Positions 15,936 to 24,800 of a stretch of DNA of 36,973 nt are shown here, one piece after another. The notes beneath the pieces were generated by a model, which saw nothing but the letters and a program-made list of their open reading frames with translations, was not told the origin of the DNA and made no database searches. Made by a program: the position numbers and the translations under genes. Position 1 is the first letter of the stretch, and every line of letters begins with the position of its first letter. Source of the stretch: Mucilaginibacter sp. UBA4741 (GTDB lineage: Bacteria > Bacteroidota > Bacteroidia > Sphingobacteriales > Sphingobacteriaceae); assembly GCA_002403905.1 (NCBI GenBank), contig DHIR01000131.1, positions 1,066 to 38,038 on the forward strand, written 5' to 3'.

Positions 15936-17240
15936 ATGAATAAGATATTTTTTACAGCGGTACTTTCAATAGGTTGCTTGTTTAATGCATTTGCTATGCA
16001 AAATAGGGCCGATACCGCCGCCGTTGTTGTTCCGTTGGGTGGTAACGCCTGGGTTAATCCGGGATCGAAGGCTGTTATTAATGATAAGGGTTTAACTAAT
16101 TGGACCGCAAGCGATGATGTGATAACCATTTATCTGCGCCCTGAAAAAAAAGGCAGTTTAGATATTTCATTAAAACTGCGTGTGCCCGATGGAAAAAGCA
16201 AAATAAGTGTCAGCTTTTTAAACAATACGTTAACCAGGGAGGTATCTAACACCAACGCTGAGGTTGTTTTTTTTGGCGAAGCAAATGTTGACGAAGCTGG
16301 TTATATTAAATTAGAACTGCGCGGTCTGGCTAAAACCGGGAAGGTATTTGCTGATGTAGAGGATTTGATAGTTATTGGCACAGCTGTTAAAGACGGTGCC
16401 GCCTATGTAAAAGATAACCACGGTAATTATTTTTACTGGGGACATAGAGGCCCATCAGTGCATTTAAATTATACGGTCCCGACTGATGTTAAGAACACTA
16501 CAGAGTGGTACTATAATGAAGTAACCGTACCAGTTGGCCAGGACATAATAGGATCTTATTTTATGGTTGACGGTTTTACCGGCGGCTATTTTGGGATGCA
16601 GGTTAACTCGCCGGATACACGGCATATTTTGTTTTCTGTTTGGAGCCCGTTCCAGACTGACGACCCTAAAAGCATTCCAGATAGTTTGAAAATTAAACTG
16701 CTAAAAAAGGGCGCTAATGTACATGGCGGCGAGTTTGGCGGCGAAGGCTCGGGCGGACAAAGTTATATGAACTACCCCTGGGTGGCCGGTAAAACCTACT
16801 GCTTCTTAATGCATGCCCAGGCTGATATCGCAACAAAAACAACTGTGTACACGGCTTACTTTAAACCGGCTGATGAAACAAACTGGCAATTAGTAGCCAG
16901 TTTTAAACGCCCAAAATCAGGGGATTATTTAAAAGGGCTGCACTCGTTTTTAGAGAACTTTGACCCGGCTTATGGTAACCAAACCCGCAAGGTGTTTTAT
17001 GGCAACCAATGGATAGTTGATACCCAAGGAAAATGGTACCCGTTAAACGACGCGCTTTTTACCGGTGATGCAACCGCGACCATCAACTACCGTAAAGACT
17101 ATGCCGGTGGCGTGCAAAATGATAAATTTTATCTGCGTAATGGTGGATTCTTTAATGATTTTACGTCGTTGCGTACCCCACTAACAAAAGCACAAACCGG
17201 TAAACCACATCCGCAAATTGATTTTAGCAAGCTGCCATAA
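15936..17240 (+). CDS. Secreted DUF5077 + DUF3472 protein
   Basis: 434 residues from the ATG (MNKIFFTAVLSIGCLFNAFA), which begins a good signal peptide; an upstream TTG in the repeat is not needed. Residues about 35-135 form a beta-rich module resembling DUF5077 (GGNAWVNPGSK, VITIYLRPEKKGSLDISLKL). Residues about 160-345 match DUF3472 as I know it: YNEVTVPVGQDIIGSYFMVD, GYFGMQVNSP, ILFSVWSPFQTDDP, GEGSGGQSYMNYPW. The module occurs in secreted Bacteroidota proteins and is thought to act in carbohydrate binding or breakdown, but no activity is established to my knowledge. A terminator hairpin follows directly. Confidence 0.85.
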   Translation: MNKIFFTAVLSIGCLFNAFAMQNRADTAAVVVPLGGNAWVNPGSKAVINDKGLTNWTASDDVITIYLRPEKKGSLDISLKLRVPDGKSKISVSFLNNTLTREVSNTNAEVVFFGEANVDEAGYIKLELRGLAKTGKVFADVEDLIVIGTAVKDGAAYVKDNHGNYFYWGHRGPSVHLNYTVPTDVKNTTEWYYNEVTVPVGQDIIGSYFMVDGFTGGYFGMQVNSPDTRHILFSVWSPFQTDDPKSIPDSLKIKLLKKGANVHGGEFGGEGSGGQSYMNYPWVAGKTYCFLMHAQADIATKTTVYTAYFKPADETNWQLVASFKRPKSGDYLKGLHSFLENFDPAYGNQTRKVFYGNQWIVDTQGKWYPLNDALFTGDATATINYRKDYAGGVQNDKFYLRNGGFFNDFTSLRTPLTKAQTGKPHPQIDFSKLP

Positions 17241-17273
17241 AAACAGGTCGTCTTATTAAAACGAGCCTGTTTT
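17240..17273 (+). terminator. Terminator after the DUF3472 gene
   Basis: AAAACAGG-TCGT pairs with ACGA-G-CCTGTTTT, a 12-bp stem with a single bulge and an 8-9 base loop, ending in a T-run. It begins at the stop codon of the DUF3472 gene. Confidence 0.75.
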
Positions 17274-17286
17274 AAATAATATAATG

Positions 17287-17493
17287 TGAGGTTGGGATAG
17301 ACAAGATTGCCCCCATCGGGGCTACCTCTTTGTAGAAGAACAATTAAACATTGTACTTTACCCCGTCAGGGGTTACCCAATTCGTGATGGGTAGCCTCTG
17401 ACGAGGCAAAAGAGAAATTTATACCTAATGCTACAAAGGTGTAGCCCCGATGGGGCATACCAATGTAGAAATTAATTTCTCATCCCGACTTAC
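17287..17493. mobile_element. MITE-like palindromic element of about 200 bp
   Basis: The left end (GTTGGGATAGACAAGATT, then CCCCATCGGGGCTACCTCTT and TGTAG) is the imperfect reverse complement of the right end (CTACAAAGGTGTAGCCCCGA, TGGGG, then AATTTCTCATCCCGACTT). The middle (17359-17408) is a second palindrome, TTTACCCCGTCAGGGGTTAC against GTAGCCTCTGACGAGGCAAA around ATTCG. The whole piece can fold into a long cruciform or RNA hairpin. It has no coding capacity. A non-autonomous mobile or REP-type element is the most natural reading; target-site duplications are not obvious. Confidence 0.6.
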
Positions 17494-17504
17494 GTTAATA
17501 TAAT

Positions 17505-17534
17505 TGCCAACTGCCAACTAATAACTGCCAACTA
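17505..17534 (-). repeat. Tandem TGCCAACT repeat at the oxygenase gene end
   Basis: TTGCCAACTGCCAACTAATA and ACTGCCAACTA form three TGCCAACT units. The last unit overlaps the TAG stop of the minus-strand oxygenase. It is related to the repeat at 15902-15925. Confidence 0.55.
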
Positions 17535-18497
17535 TTTTTTTAATCCAATTTCACGCAAACGCTCATCTAAATACTCGCCTGCGGTAATGTCTGTATATAG
17601 TTTTGGATGTTCTGCATTAACAGTTGATGGTAATGATGTCAAATCCATATCTGATACCGGGTGTAAGAAAAACGGCACCGAGTAACGCGAGTTTTTCATC
17701 AGTTCGCGCGGTGGGTTAACCACACGGTGCGTAGTTGATTTTAATTTGTTGTTGGTTAAACGCTGTAGCATATCGCCTACGTTAACTACCAGATCTTCGC
17801 CATGTGCTTTAACAGCAAACCAACTACCATCACGGGTAAGTACTTCTAAACCGTCAGCACTGGCACCAATTAATAAAGTTATCAGGTTAATATCCTCATG
17901 TGCACCGGCACGTACTGCATCAGCAGGTACAGAATCCGGGTTTTCAATAGGGAAATAGTGTAGGGTACGCAATATAGAATTACCGTTATGCACCTTATTA
18001 TCAAAATAATGCTCATCCAAACCAAGATATACGGCAATAGCACGTAATAAATGCTTACCGGTTTCTTCAAGTTTGCTGTATATCTCTAATGTTGTGGTGT
18101 TAAAAGCAGGCAATTCTTTTACTACCAGGTTATCCGGGTATTCTTCTTTCAACGCCGCGTCATCAGTAACGGTCTGGCCTATTTGCCAAAACTCTTTCAG
18201 ATCGGGTGTTTTAAAACCTTTGGCGGTTTCTTTGCCTTTGCCGGTATAGCCACGCTGGCCGGCAAGTTCTTCTATTTCATAGCTTGATTTTACGCTATCA
18301 GGCAATGCAAAAAGGGCTTTAACCTGTGCATATAGCTCGTCAATTAGCTCTTTGCTTAAACCGTGATTGGTTATGGTAACAAAACCTGTTTCGTTAAAAG
18401 CTTTGCCAATATCGTCCGAAAATTGTTTACGCTCTGCCGCTGTGCCGCTAGTATAGTTTTTTAGGTCGAGGCGAGGGATATTTATTGCTGTACTCAT
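17532..18497 (-). CDS. 2-oxoglutarate/Fe(II)-dependent oxygenase, isopenicillin N synthase family
   Basis: 321 residues, the usual size. The N-terminal DIOX_N domain (about 5-120) begins INIPRLDLKNYT and carries the GFVTITNHG signature. The double-stranded beta helix has the iron ligands His200 and Asp202 (AGAHEDINLITLL) and His257 (STTHRVV). The 2-oxoglutarate-binding Arg271-x-Ser273 is in NSRYSVPFF. All catalytic residues are present. Related enzymes hydroxylate or desaturate small molecules, amino acids or hormones; the substrate cannot be read from sequence. The gene is monocistronic, with its own promoter upstream. Confidence 0.93.
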   Translation of the reverse strand: MSTAINIPRLDLKNYTSGTAAERKQFSDDIGKAFNETGFVTITNHGLSKELIDELYAQVKALFALPDSVKSSYEIEELAGQRGYTGKGKETAKGFKTPDLKEFWQIGQTVTDDAALKEEYPDNLVVKELPAFNTTTLEIYSKLEETGKHLLRAIAVYLGLDEHYFDNKVHNGNSILRTLHYFPIENPDSVPADAVRAGAHEDINLITLLIGASADGLEVLTRDGSWFAVKAHGEDLVVNVGDMLQRLTNNKLKSTTHRVVNPPRELMKNSRYSVPFFLHPVSDMDLTSLPSTVNAEHPKLYTDITAGEYLDERLREIGLKK

Positions 18498-18516
18498 AGT
18501 ATTATGGTATAAAAAT

Positions 18517-18524
18517 CAAATGTA
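18517..18524 (-). promoter_or_regulatory. -7 box (TACATTTG) of the oxygenase gene
   Basis: TACATTTG on the minus strand fits TAnnTTTG and lies about 20 bases before the oxygenase ATG. A TTTTTG is present upstream, but too close (11 bp) to be a standard -33 box. Confidence 0.45.
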
Positions 18525-18585
18525 AAAATATTCAACAAAAAGGAGTTTATATATAGGTGCTAAAGTTTATATGTTTAAGTCGCCC

Positions 18586-18855
18586 ATGAAACGCCTTTAT
18601 ATATTATTTCTTATCGCATCATTTGGTCTGGTTTGCAAAGGCCAAGACACGGTAAAAAGCAATTTAAATAAATATTATCCGGGTAACCAATTAAAATCTG
18701 ATTTTGTTTTTCTTAGAACGATAGTGGAAAGCGCGCATCCAAGTCTTTATCGGCATTTTCCAAAGGATTTTATAGATCATTATTTTAATTCAGGATCTCA
18801 GACCAAAAAGCCCGATAGCACTCAGTATTTTTATTTAAAACAATTAGCAAACTAA
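18586..18855 (+). pseudogene. N-terminal remnant of an S41-type peptidase
   Basis: 89 residues from ATG 18586 (a second ATG lies at 18571). The signal peptide MKRLYILFLIASFGLVCKGQ is followed by LKSDFVFLRTIVESAHPSLY and FPKDFIDHYFNS. In secreted Bacteroidota S41 (tail-specific) proteases this pattern opens the mature enzyme and leads on to a PDZ-like region and the Ser/Lys active site. Here the frame ends at FYLKQLAN, before any catalytic part, and the next 70 bases in the other frames do not resume the domain. A 3' deletion is the likely cause. A genuine short secreted protein cannot be excluded. Confidence 0.5.
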
Positions 18856-18923
18856 ACGTTTTATACTTTGTACTGTCCATAAATAAAGACAAGCACTAAA
18901 CCTGGACTCAAAAAAATGAAATT

Positions 18924-20795
18924 ATGAAAATCTTAAATAAAATATGGGGTGTTAGCCTGTTGGCATTGTTGCTGATAGTAGCCGCTCCGCGTAAAAGTAT
19001 GGCGCAGAATGAATATATATCTGAGCAAGACTTTTATGATGAATTACAACCTTATGGTACCTGGGTAAGCGACCCGCAATATGGTGACGTTTGGATACCC
19101 GATGTACAGGAAGACTTTAGGCCTTATGGCACACAGGGTCACTGGATTTTAACACGATATGGTAATACCTGGGTGTCAGATTATCCGTGGGGATGGGCAA
19201 CCTTCCACTATGGCCGCTGGCGCTATGATAATTATTATGGTTGGGAATGGATACCGGGTTATGAGTGGGCACCTGCATGGGTTAGCTGGCGCCACGGCGG
19301 CGGTTATTATGGCTGGGCACCGTTGATGCCTGGTATAAGTATTAGCCTGTCGTTTGGCAGCGGTTACCGGGTGCCTAACAATTATTGGGCATTTGCGCCC
19401 GAGGCATATATCAATCGCCCTAACGTTTATAATTATTATGTGCCGCATAGCAGGGTGGCAAATATTATTAATAGAACAACTATAGTTAATAATACCTATG
19501 TAAATGGCGGTAGCCGCTATATTGCAGGCCCGGGTGCGACAGACATACAGCGTTATACCCATCAGCGCCCGCAGGTTTATGCAGTAAATAATGCATCAAG
19601 ACCTGGCGCTATTAGTGTGCAAAATCATACAGTAAATATATTCAGGCCGGCAGTTAGGCGTATGCCTGATGCCAAGCCTGCACGGGTAGTAGATGCAAAT
19701 GCCTACAAACAGCAAAACCCTAGCCAGGGTATTGCACGTCGTGGGCCGGGCGGTGCAGCCGGGTTTAACCATGCCAATGCTGCAAAACTGGCTACTGTTG
19801 CGCGTAATACTAATGATAACAACAATGTAGTACGTGTAAACCGCCGCCCGGATAACAATCAGGGTCAGCAAAGTAATCGTCCTGAACAAAAGGGTAATCA
19901 AACTAATACCACGCAGCCGGGTCAACCAGCTACAAATGCACCCTTTACACCGGCTCAAAGACGCGGACGTCCGGAGAACCGCCCTAATGTAACGCCGCCA
20001 AAGCAACAAAATGGTAATGACGCGCAAGTACAGCAACGGGCGCAACGCGAGCAGCAAAGGCAACAACAACCTCAGCAGCAGAATCAGACTCAGCCCGTAC
20101 AACAAAATCAGCCACAACACCAAAGAGGACAGGCACAACAGCAACAGACTCAACAACAAACAGGGAATGATTTGCAACAAAAGCAACAGGCTTTACAGGA
20201 TCAGCAACGTAACCTGCGCCAGGGACGCAGGCAACAAGTGCAGCAACAGCAACAACAGATACAATTAGGCCAGAGCGAGCAAGTGCAACAACAGTTGGAT
20301 CAGCAACGTACGGGCAATACTATACAACAACAGCAACAAAGGACTGTAAATGGTCAGCAGCGTGTATTGCGCGAGCAACAAAGGCAACAAAGGCAACAAG
20401 CGCAGCAACAACAGGCCCAACAAGGGCAACAGCAAGCCCAGCAACAACAGCAGGCCCAGCAGGCGCAACGTCAGCAACAACAGGCCCAACAAGGGCAACA
20501 GCAAGCCCAGCAACAACAGCAGGCGCAACGTCAGCAACAAGCTCAGCAACAAGGCCAACGCCAACAGCAGGCCCAACAACAGCAGCAAGCGCAGCAGGCT
20601 CAACGCCAACAACAACAGCAAGCTCAACAGGCTCAACAACAGCCTCAACGCCAGCAACAACAGCAAGCCCAACAAGCGCAGCAGCAGGCCCAACGCCAGC
20701 AGCAACAAAGAGCCCAACAGCAACAAAAGCAGGTTCAACCACCACCGCAGCAGCGCCAACAGCAACGCAGGCCACCGGAAGAGGTAAAGCCGTAA
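18924..20795 (+). CDS. Secreted DUF6600-like protein with long glutamine-rich tail
   Basis: 623 residues. A signal peptide (about 1-28, ending SMAQ) leads into a Trp/Tyr-rich region (about 35-150). Its repeated aromatic motifs are YGTWVSDPQYGDVWIP, GHWILTRYGNTWVSDYPWGW, YGRWRYDNYYGWEWIPGYEW and WRHGGGYYGWAPL. These YxWGW-type repeats resemble DUF6600 proteins, which are exported and lack an assigned function. Residues about 160-360 are low in regular structure. From about 365 to the end the protein is almost entirely Gln with Ala, Arg and Gly. That tail is encoded by CAA/CAG repeats, including a 53-bp perfect duplication (20403-20524). A bidirectional terminator follows. Confidence 0.85.
   Translation: MKILNKIWGVSLLALLLIVAAPRKSMAQNEYISEQDFYDELQPYGTWVSDPQYGDVWIPDVQEDFRPYGTQGHWILTRYGNTWVSDYPWGWATFHYGRWRYDNYYGWEWIPGYEWAPAWVSWRHGGGYYGWAPLMPGISISLSFGSGYRVPNNYWAFAPEAYINRPNVYNYYVPHSRVANIINRTTIVNNTYVNGGSRYIAGPGATDIQRYTHQRPQVYAVNNASRPGAISVQNHTVNIFRPAVRRMPDAKPARVVDANAYKQQNPSQGIARRGPGGAAGFNHANAAKLATVARNTNDNNNVVRVNRRPDNNQGQQSNRPEQKGNQTNTTQPGQPATNAPFTPAQRRGRPENRPNVTPPKQQNGNDAQVQQRAQREQQRQQQPQQQNQTQPVQQNQPQHQRGQAQQQQTQQQTGNDLQQKQQALQDQQRNLRQGRRQQVQQQQQQIQLGQSEQVQQQLDQQRTGNTIQQQQQRTVNGQQRVLREQQRQQRQQAQQQQAQQGQQQAQQQQQAQQAQRQQQQAQQGQQQAQQQQQAQRQQQAQQQGQRQQQAQQQQQAQQAQRQQQQQAQQAQQQPQRQQQQQAQQAQQQAQRQQQQRAQQQQKQVQPPPQQRQQQRRPPEEVKP
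20403..20524 (+). repeat. 53-bp perfect direct duplication in the Gln-rich coding region
   Basis: The segments 20403-20455 and 20472-20524 are identical and are offset by 69 bases, which is 23 codons. The frame is therefore kept and the protein repeats AQQGQQQAQQQQQAQ. Further approximate copies run to about 20720. Recombination here would lengthen or shorten the tail in whole codons. Confidence 0.85.
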
Positions 20796-20805
20796 TAATA
20801 ATGTG

Positions 20806-20848
20806 AAATAAAAAGAGGCTATCCCTTTCGAGACAGCCTCTTTTATTT
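20806..20848. terminator. Bidirectional terminator between the DUF6600-like gene and lspA
   Basis: AAATAAAAAGAGGCT (20806-20820) pairs with AGCCTCTTTTATTT (20835-20848) with one bulged A around a 14-base loop. A/T flanks on both sides suit both convergent genes. Confidence 0.85.
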
Positions 20849-20862
20849 ATATATAAAATTTA

Positions 20863-21468
20863 TTATTCTTCAACTATTTCGTTGTTAGGTGCGCTTTGTT
20901 CTGGCACTTCCTGTTTAAAATAGTGTTTCTGGAATATAAGTATCAGGATAACGCCGATAGATATTGATGCATCGGCCAGGTTAAATACCGGGCGGAAAAA
21001 TATGTAATCCTGCCCACCCCAAACCGGTATCCAGTTAGGAAACACGCCTGATATCAGCGGGAAATAAAACATATCTATAACACGGCCATGAAACAAGGGC
21101 GCATAATGATAAACCACGCCATAAAAGGTAGAGTCTATAATATTGCCGATAGCGCCTGCCAATATCAATGCGCCATTCATGATCAAGCCACGATGGTATT
21201 TATGCTTGATAAGGTAAACAATGCCATAACCTATAGCTATCACCGCAAAAATGCGGAACAGCGTTAAAGCCAGCTTGCCCCAATCGCCCCCTAGTTCCAT
21301 GCCGAATGCCATACCGTTGTTTTCGGTATAGTGCAGCATACCACGGTCGCCCAGAAATTTAATTTCCTCGCCCTGGTACATGTGGAACTTAACCCATACT
21401 TTAATGAGCTGATCGGCAATGATAATTAATAAAGCAACTAAAAAAGGTTTGGTATAAGCAGCCTTCAT
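20863..21468 (-). CDS. lspA: Lipoprotein signal peptidase (signal peptidase II)
   Basis: 201 residues with four hydrophobic helices. It removes signal peptides from diacylglyceryl-modified prolipoproteins in the inner membrane. The aspartyl dyad is Asp132 (GRVIDMFYFP) and Asp166 (FNLADASISIG). The supporting motifs YTENNGMAFG and GAIGNIID are present. It is about 40 residues longer than the E. coli enzyme, through the insertion GVFPNWIPVWGGQDYIFFRP before the second Asp and a hydrophilic tail, which is common in Bacteroidota. It is the third gene of a tight ileS - dksA/traR-like - lspA run with no gaps. Confidence 0.97.
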   Translation of the reverse strand: MKAAYTKPFLVALLIIIADQLIKVWVKFHMYQGEEIKFLGDRGMLHYTENNGMAFGMELGGDWGKLALTLFRIFAVIAIGYGIVYLIKHKYHRGLIMNGALILAGAIGNIIDSTFYGVVYHYAPLFHGRVIDMFYFPLISGVFPNWIPVWGGQDYIFFRPVFNLADASISIGVILILIFQKHYFKQEVPEQSAPNNEIVEE

Positions 21469-21852
21469 TTATTGCTTTAATTTAGCTTCCATAGTTAACG
21501 TTGTGTGCGGTACTACACGTAAACGCTCTTTAGGTATTAGTTTACCGGTTTCGCGGCAAATACCGTAAGTTTTATTTTCAATACGCACTAAAGCGGCTTC
21601 TAATTGCTCAATAAATTTTTTCTGACGTGCAGCCAGTTGATTGATCTGCTCTTTCTCTAAAGTTGCCGATCCGTCTTCCAGTGTTTTATAAGTACCTGCA
21701 GTGTCATCGGTACCGTTAGCATTTGGCGAGCTTAAAGAAGTTGCCAAGGCATTTAACTCTTCTTTAGCGCTTGCTAATTTATCTAATAATAGATCTTTAA
21801 ATTCTTTCAACTCAGAATCACTATATCTGGTCTTTTCGTTTTCTACTTTCAT
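21469..21852 (-). CDS. DksA/TraR-family protein lacking zinc cysteines
   Basis: 127 residues. DksA-type proteins insert a coiled coil into the RNA polymerase secondary channel. Residues about 12-95 form the helical hairpin, with the acidic tip region NGTDDTAGTYKTLEDGSATL. The C-terminal finger keeps the family layout, YGICRETGKLIPKERLRVVP then TLTMEAK, but only Cys99 remains of the four zinc ligands. The others are replaced by Thr102, Thr120 and Ala123. This degenerate finger appears to be usual in Bacteroidota members of the family. It sits directly between ileS and lspA with no intergenic bases and so is co-transcribed with both. Its regulatory role is inferred from fold only. Confidence 0.9.
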   Translation of the reverse strand: MKVENEKTRYSDSELKEFKDLLLDKLASAKEELNALATSLSSPNANGTDDTAGTYKTLEDGSATLEKEQINQLAARQKKFIEQLEAALVRIENKTYGICRETGKLIPKERLRVVPHTTLTMEAKLKQ

Positions 21853-24800
21853 TTATACTTTATTAATAGCAATAATTATTTCATTATCTTCAATAGTAGC
21901 TGCTTCGCCGTCATTTAACTCATTATCAAGCACAATGCTGTCAGCTAAAATTTCGGCGCAAATATATGATAAATTATTATTTAGGGCACGGCTAATAAAT
22001 GAATGGTCTGTAAGCCTGACAGTTATTCTGTCGGTTACTTCAAATCCCTTGCTTTTGCGCAGATTCTGTATACGGTTTATCAATTCGCGGGATATTCCTT
22101 CCTCCTTCAACTCTTCGGTAATTGTAACATCTAAAGCAACCGTTAGTTTGCCTAAATTTGCTACCTGCCAGCCGGGAACATCCTCGGCAATGATCTCAAC
22201 GTCAGCCGGGAGTATCAAGTACTTTGTATCAAGTATCGAGATTTCTCCTTTTTCTTCCAACTCAGCTATATCTTCCTGCGTAAAATTGTTTATTACTTCT
22301 GCTACAACCTTCATATCCTTACCCACTTTAGCGCCCAGTGCTTTAAAGTTTGGTTTGATCTTCTTTTTAATAAAGCCTGCAGTGTCGGTTATATATTCAA
22401 TGTTTTTGATATTGGTTTCTGATAGTATTAGTTCTTTAACCTGGTCTACCTGCGTTTTAAATTCTTTATCCAGTATCGGCAATAATATTTTACTTAATGG
22501 CTGCCTAACATTAATGCCCACCTTTTTACGCAATGATAATACCAATGACGATATATCCTGCGCCATTTGCATCCGCTCTTCCAGCTTGGTATTTACCAAA
22601 GCCTGGTTATACTCCGGGAAATAAGCCAGGTGAACTGATTCAAATTTCTCTTTTTGGGTGATGCTGTTCAGATCTGTATATAAACGCTCTGCAAAGAACG
22701 GCGCAATTGGCGACATCAGCTTAGCTACCGTAGTTAAACACGTATATAACGTTTGGTAAGCCGAAAGCTTATCAGCCGAGTTATCTGATTTCCAGAAACG
22801 GCGACGGCTTAAACGCACATACCAGTTACTTAAATGCGCGTCAACAAAATCCTGTATGGCACGGGCCGCTTTGGTAGGCTCAAAATCAGCATAAAAAGCG
22901 TCAACCTCTTTGGTCAGGGTATTTAATAACGATATGATCCACTGGTCAATCTCAGGGCGATCTGTTATGGTTATCTCTGCTTCGCTATAGGTAAACTTGT
23001 CGATATTGGCATACATTACAAAGAATGTATAGGTATTATACAAAGTGCCAAAAAACTTCCGGCGAACCTCGTCAATACCGTCAACATTAAATTTTAAATT
23101 ATCCCATGGCGCGGCATTGCTTATCATATACCAGCGCGGGGCATCGGCGCCAAACTGCTCAATAGTAGCAAACGGATCAACACCGTTGCCTAAGCGTTTA
23201 GACATTTTGTTGCCGTTTTTATCCAGCACTAAACCGTTTGATATTACGTTTTTAAACGCCACACCTTTATTGCCAACCTCGGCATTAATTTCTTTGATCT
23301 CGTCACTGGCTTCGCTTAGCATTACCGCTATGGCATGCAGGGTAAAGAACCAGCCACGGGTTTGGTCAACCCCTTCAGCTATAAAATCAGCCGGGTAGGC
23401 ATTTTTAAATTCTTCTTTGTTCTCGAAAGGGAAATGCCATTGCGCGTAAGGCATGGCACCGCTATCAAACCAAACATCGATAAGATCAGCTTCGCGGTAA
23501 TAATAAAATGTTATATCTTGATGTACTTTAGATAAAATTATATTATCAACATAAGGCCTATGAAGATCTAGAGCTATTCCCTCCTTTTCGAAAAACTCAT
23601 CAATCGAAGTAGAGAACTTCTTTACTAATGCGTCTCTTTTTGGGCAGTTATCAACTAAGTTTTTTAAAGAAACAATATTTTTTTCTATATCGATTTTGAG
23701 CTGCTCAACTGTATGCCAGTCTGCTTCGTTGTCAGAATTGATGGATAAAACTTTAATAATTTCTTTGGTGGAATGAGTTTTGAAAAATTCCTTAGCATCT
23801 TCAAAATTGAAATAAACACCAGTTTGTTTAAGTTCGTCAATACTTCCGATACATATTTCCCTATCAACTCCCGCTCCATAATAATCACAGCGCCAAATAG
23901 GCAGCGGGGTGCCCCAATAACGTGAGCGAGACAGGTTCCAGTCTACTAAGTTCTCCAGCCAGTTACCAAAGCGGCCGATACCGGTCGACTCAGGTTTCCA
24001 GTTAATTTCTCCACCATCACGGGGAGGTTTGTTTAACTGAATCATTTTGTCTTTCACTTCAGTGGTTTTGATGAACCAACTATCCAAAGGATAGTATAAA
24101 ATAGGTTCATCACTGCGCCATGAGTGCGGGTAGCTGTGTTCGTATTTCTTAACATCGAACGCTTTATTCTCGGTTTTTAATTTTATAGAGATAAGCACAT
24201 CGGTAGGTTTAAAGCCCTCAACCGCGCGCTCTTCGGCACTGTAGTAATCTTCCTTAACGTAGTAGCCCGCAAAATCGGTAACCTCTTTAACAAATTTGCC
24301 TTGCAAGTCAACCAAAGGCATGTCTTTACCGGTTTCGTCCTTCACCATTACGGCAGGCACGCCTGCTTCTTTGGCAACTCTAAAGTCATCCGCACCAAAA
24401 GTCGGTGCAATATGTACTATGCCTGTACCATCCTCGGTAGTCACAAAATCGCCAGCAATAACGCCGAACCCGTTTTTTTCCAGATCATCATTAGTTACGT
24501 AAGGCATCAATTGCTCATAATGCAATCCAACTAATTCGGTCCCTTTAAAAGTTCCTTTTATAGCCCATGGGATCAGTTTATCACCACCTTTATAATCCCC
24601 GAACGAAGCACTTTCGCCTTCAGCTTTAAATAATTTGGCAACAAGGTCCTTTGCTAAAACAACTGTAATAGGCTCGAAAGTATAAGGGTTAAAAGTTGCT
24701 ACTTTTACATAGCTTATCTTCTCGCCAACGGCCAACGCGCTGTTTGATGGCAAGGTCCATGGTGTAGTGGTCCAGGCTAAAATAAACAGGTCAGAATTTA

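Noticed and set aside
20265..20775. Long minus-strand frames rich in Leu or Val/Ala opposite the glutamine-rich tail
   Set aside because: They are the mirror of CAA/CAG repeats (giving Leu, Val or Cys/Ala codons) and have no independent start signal or domain character.
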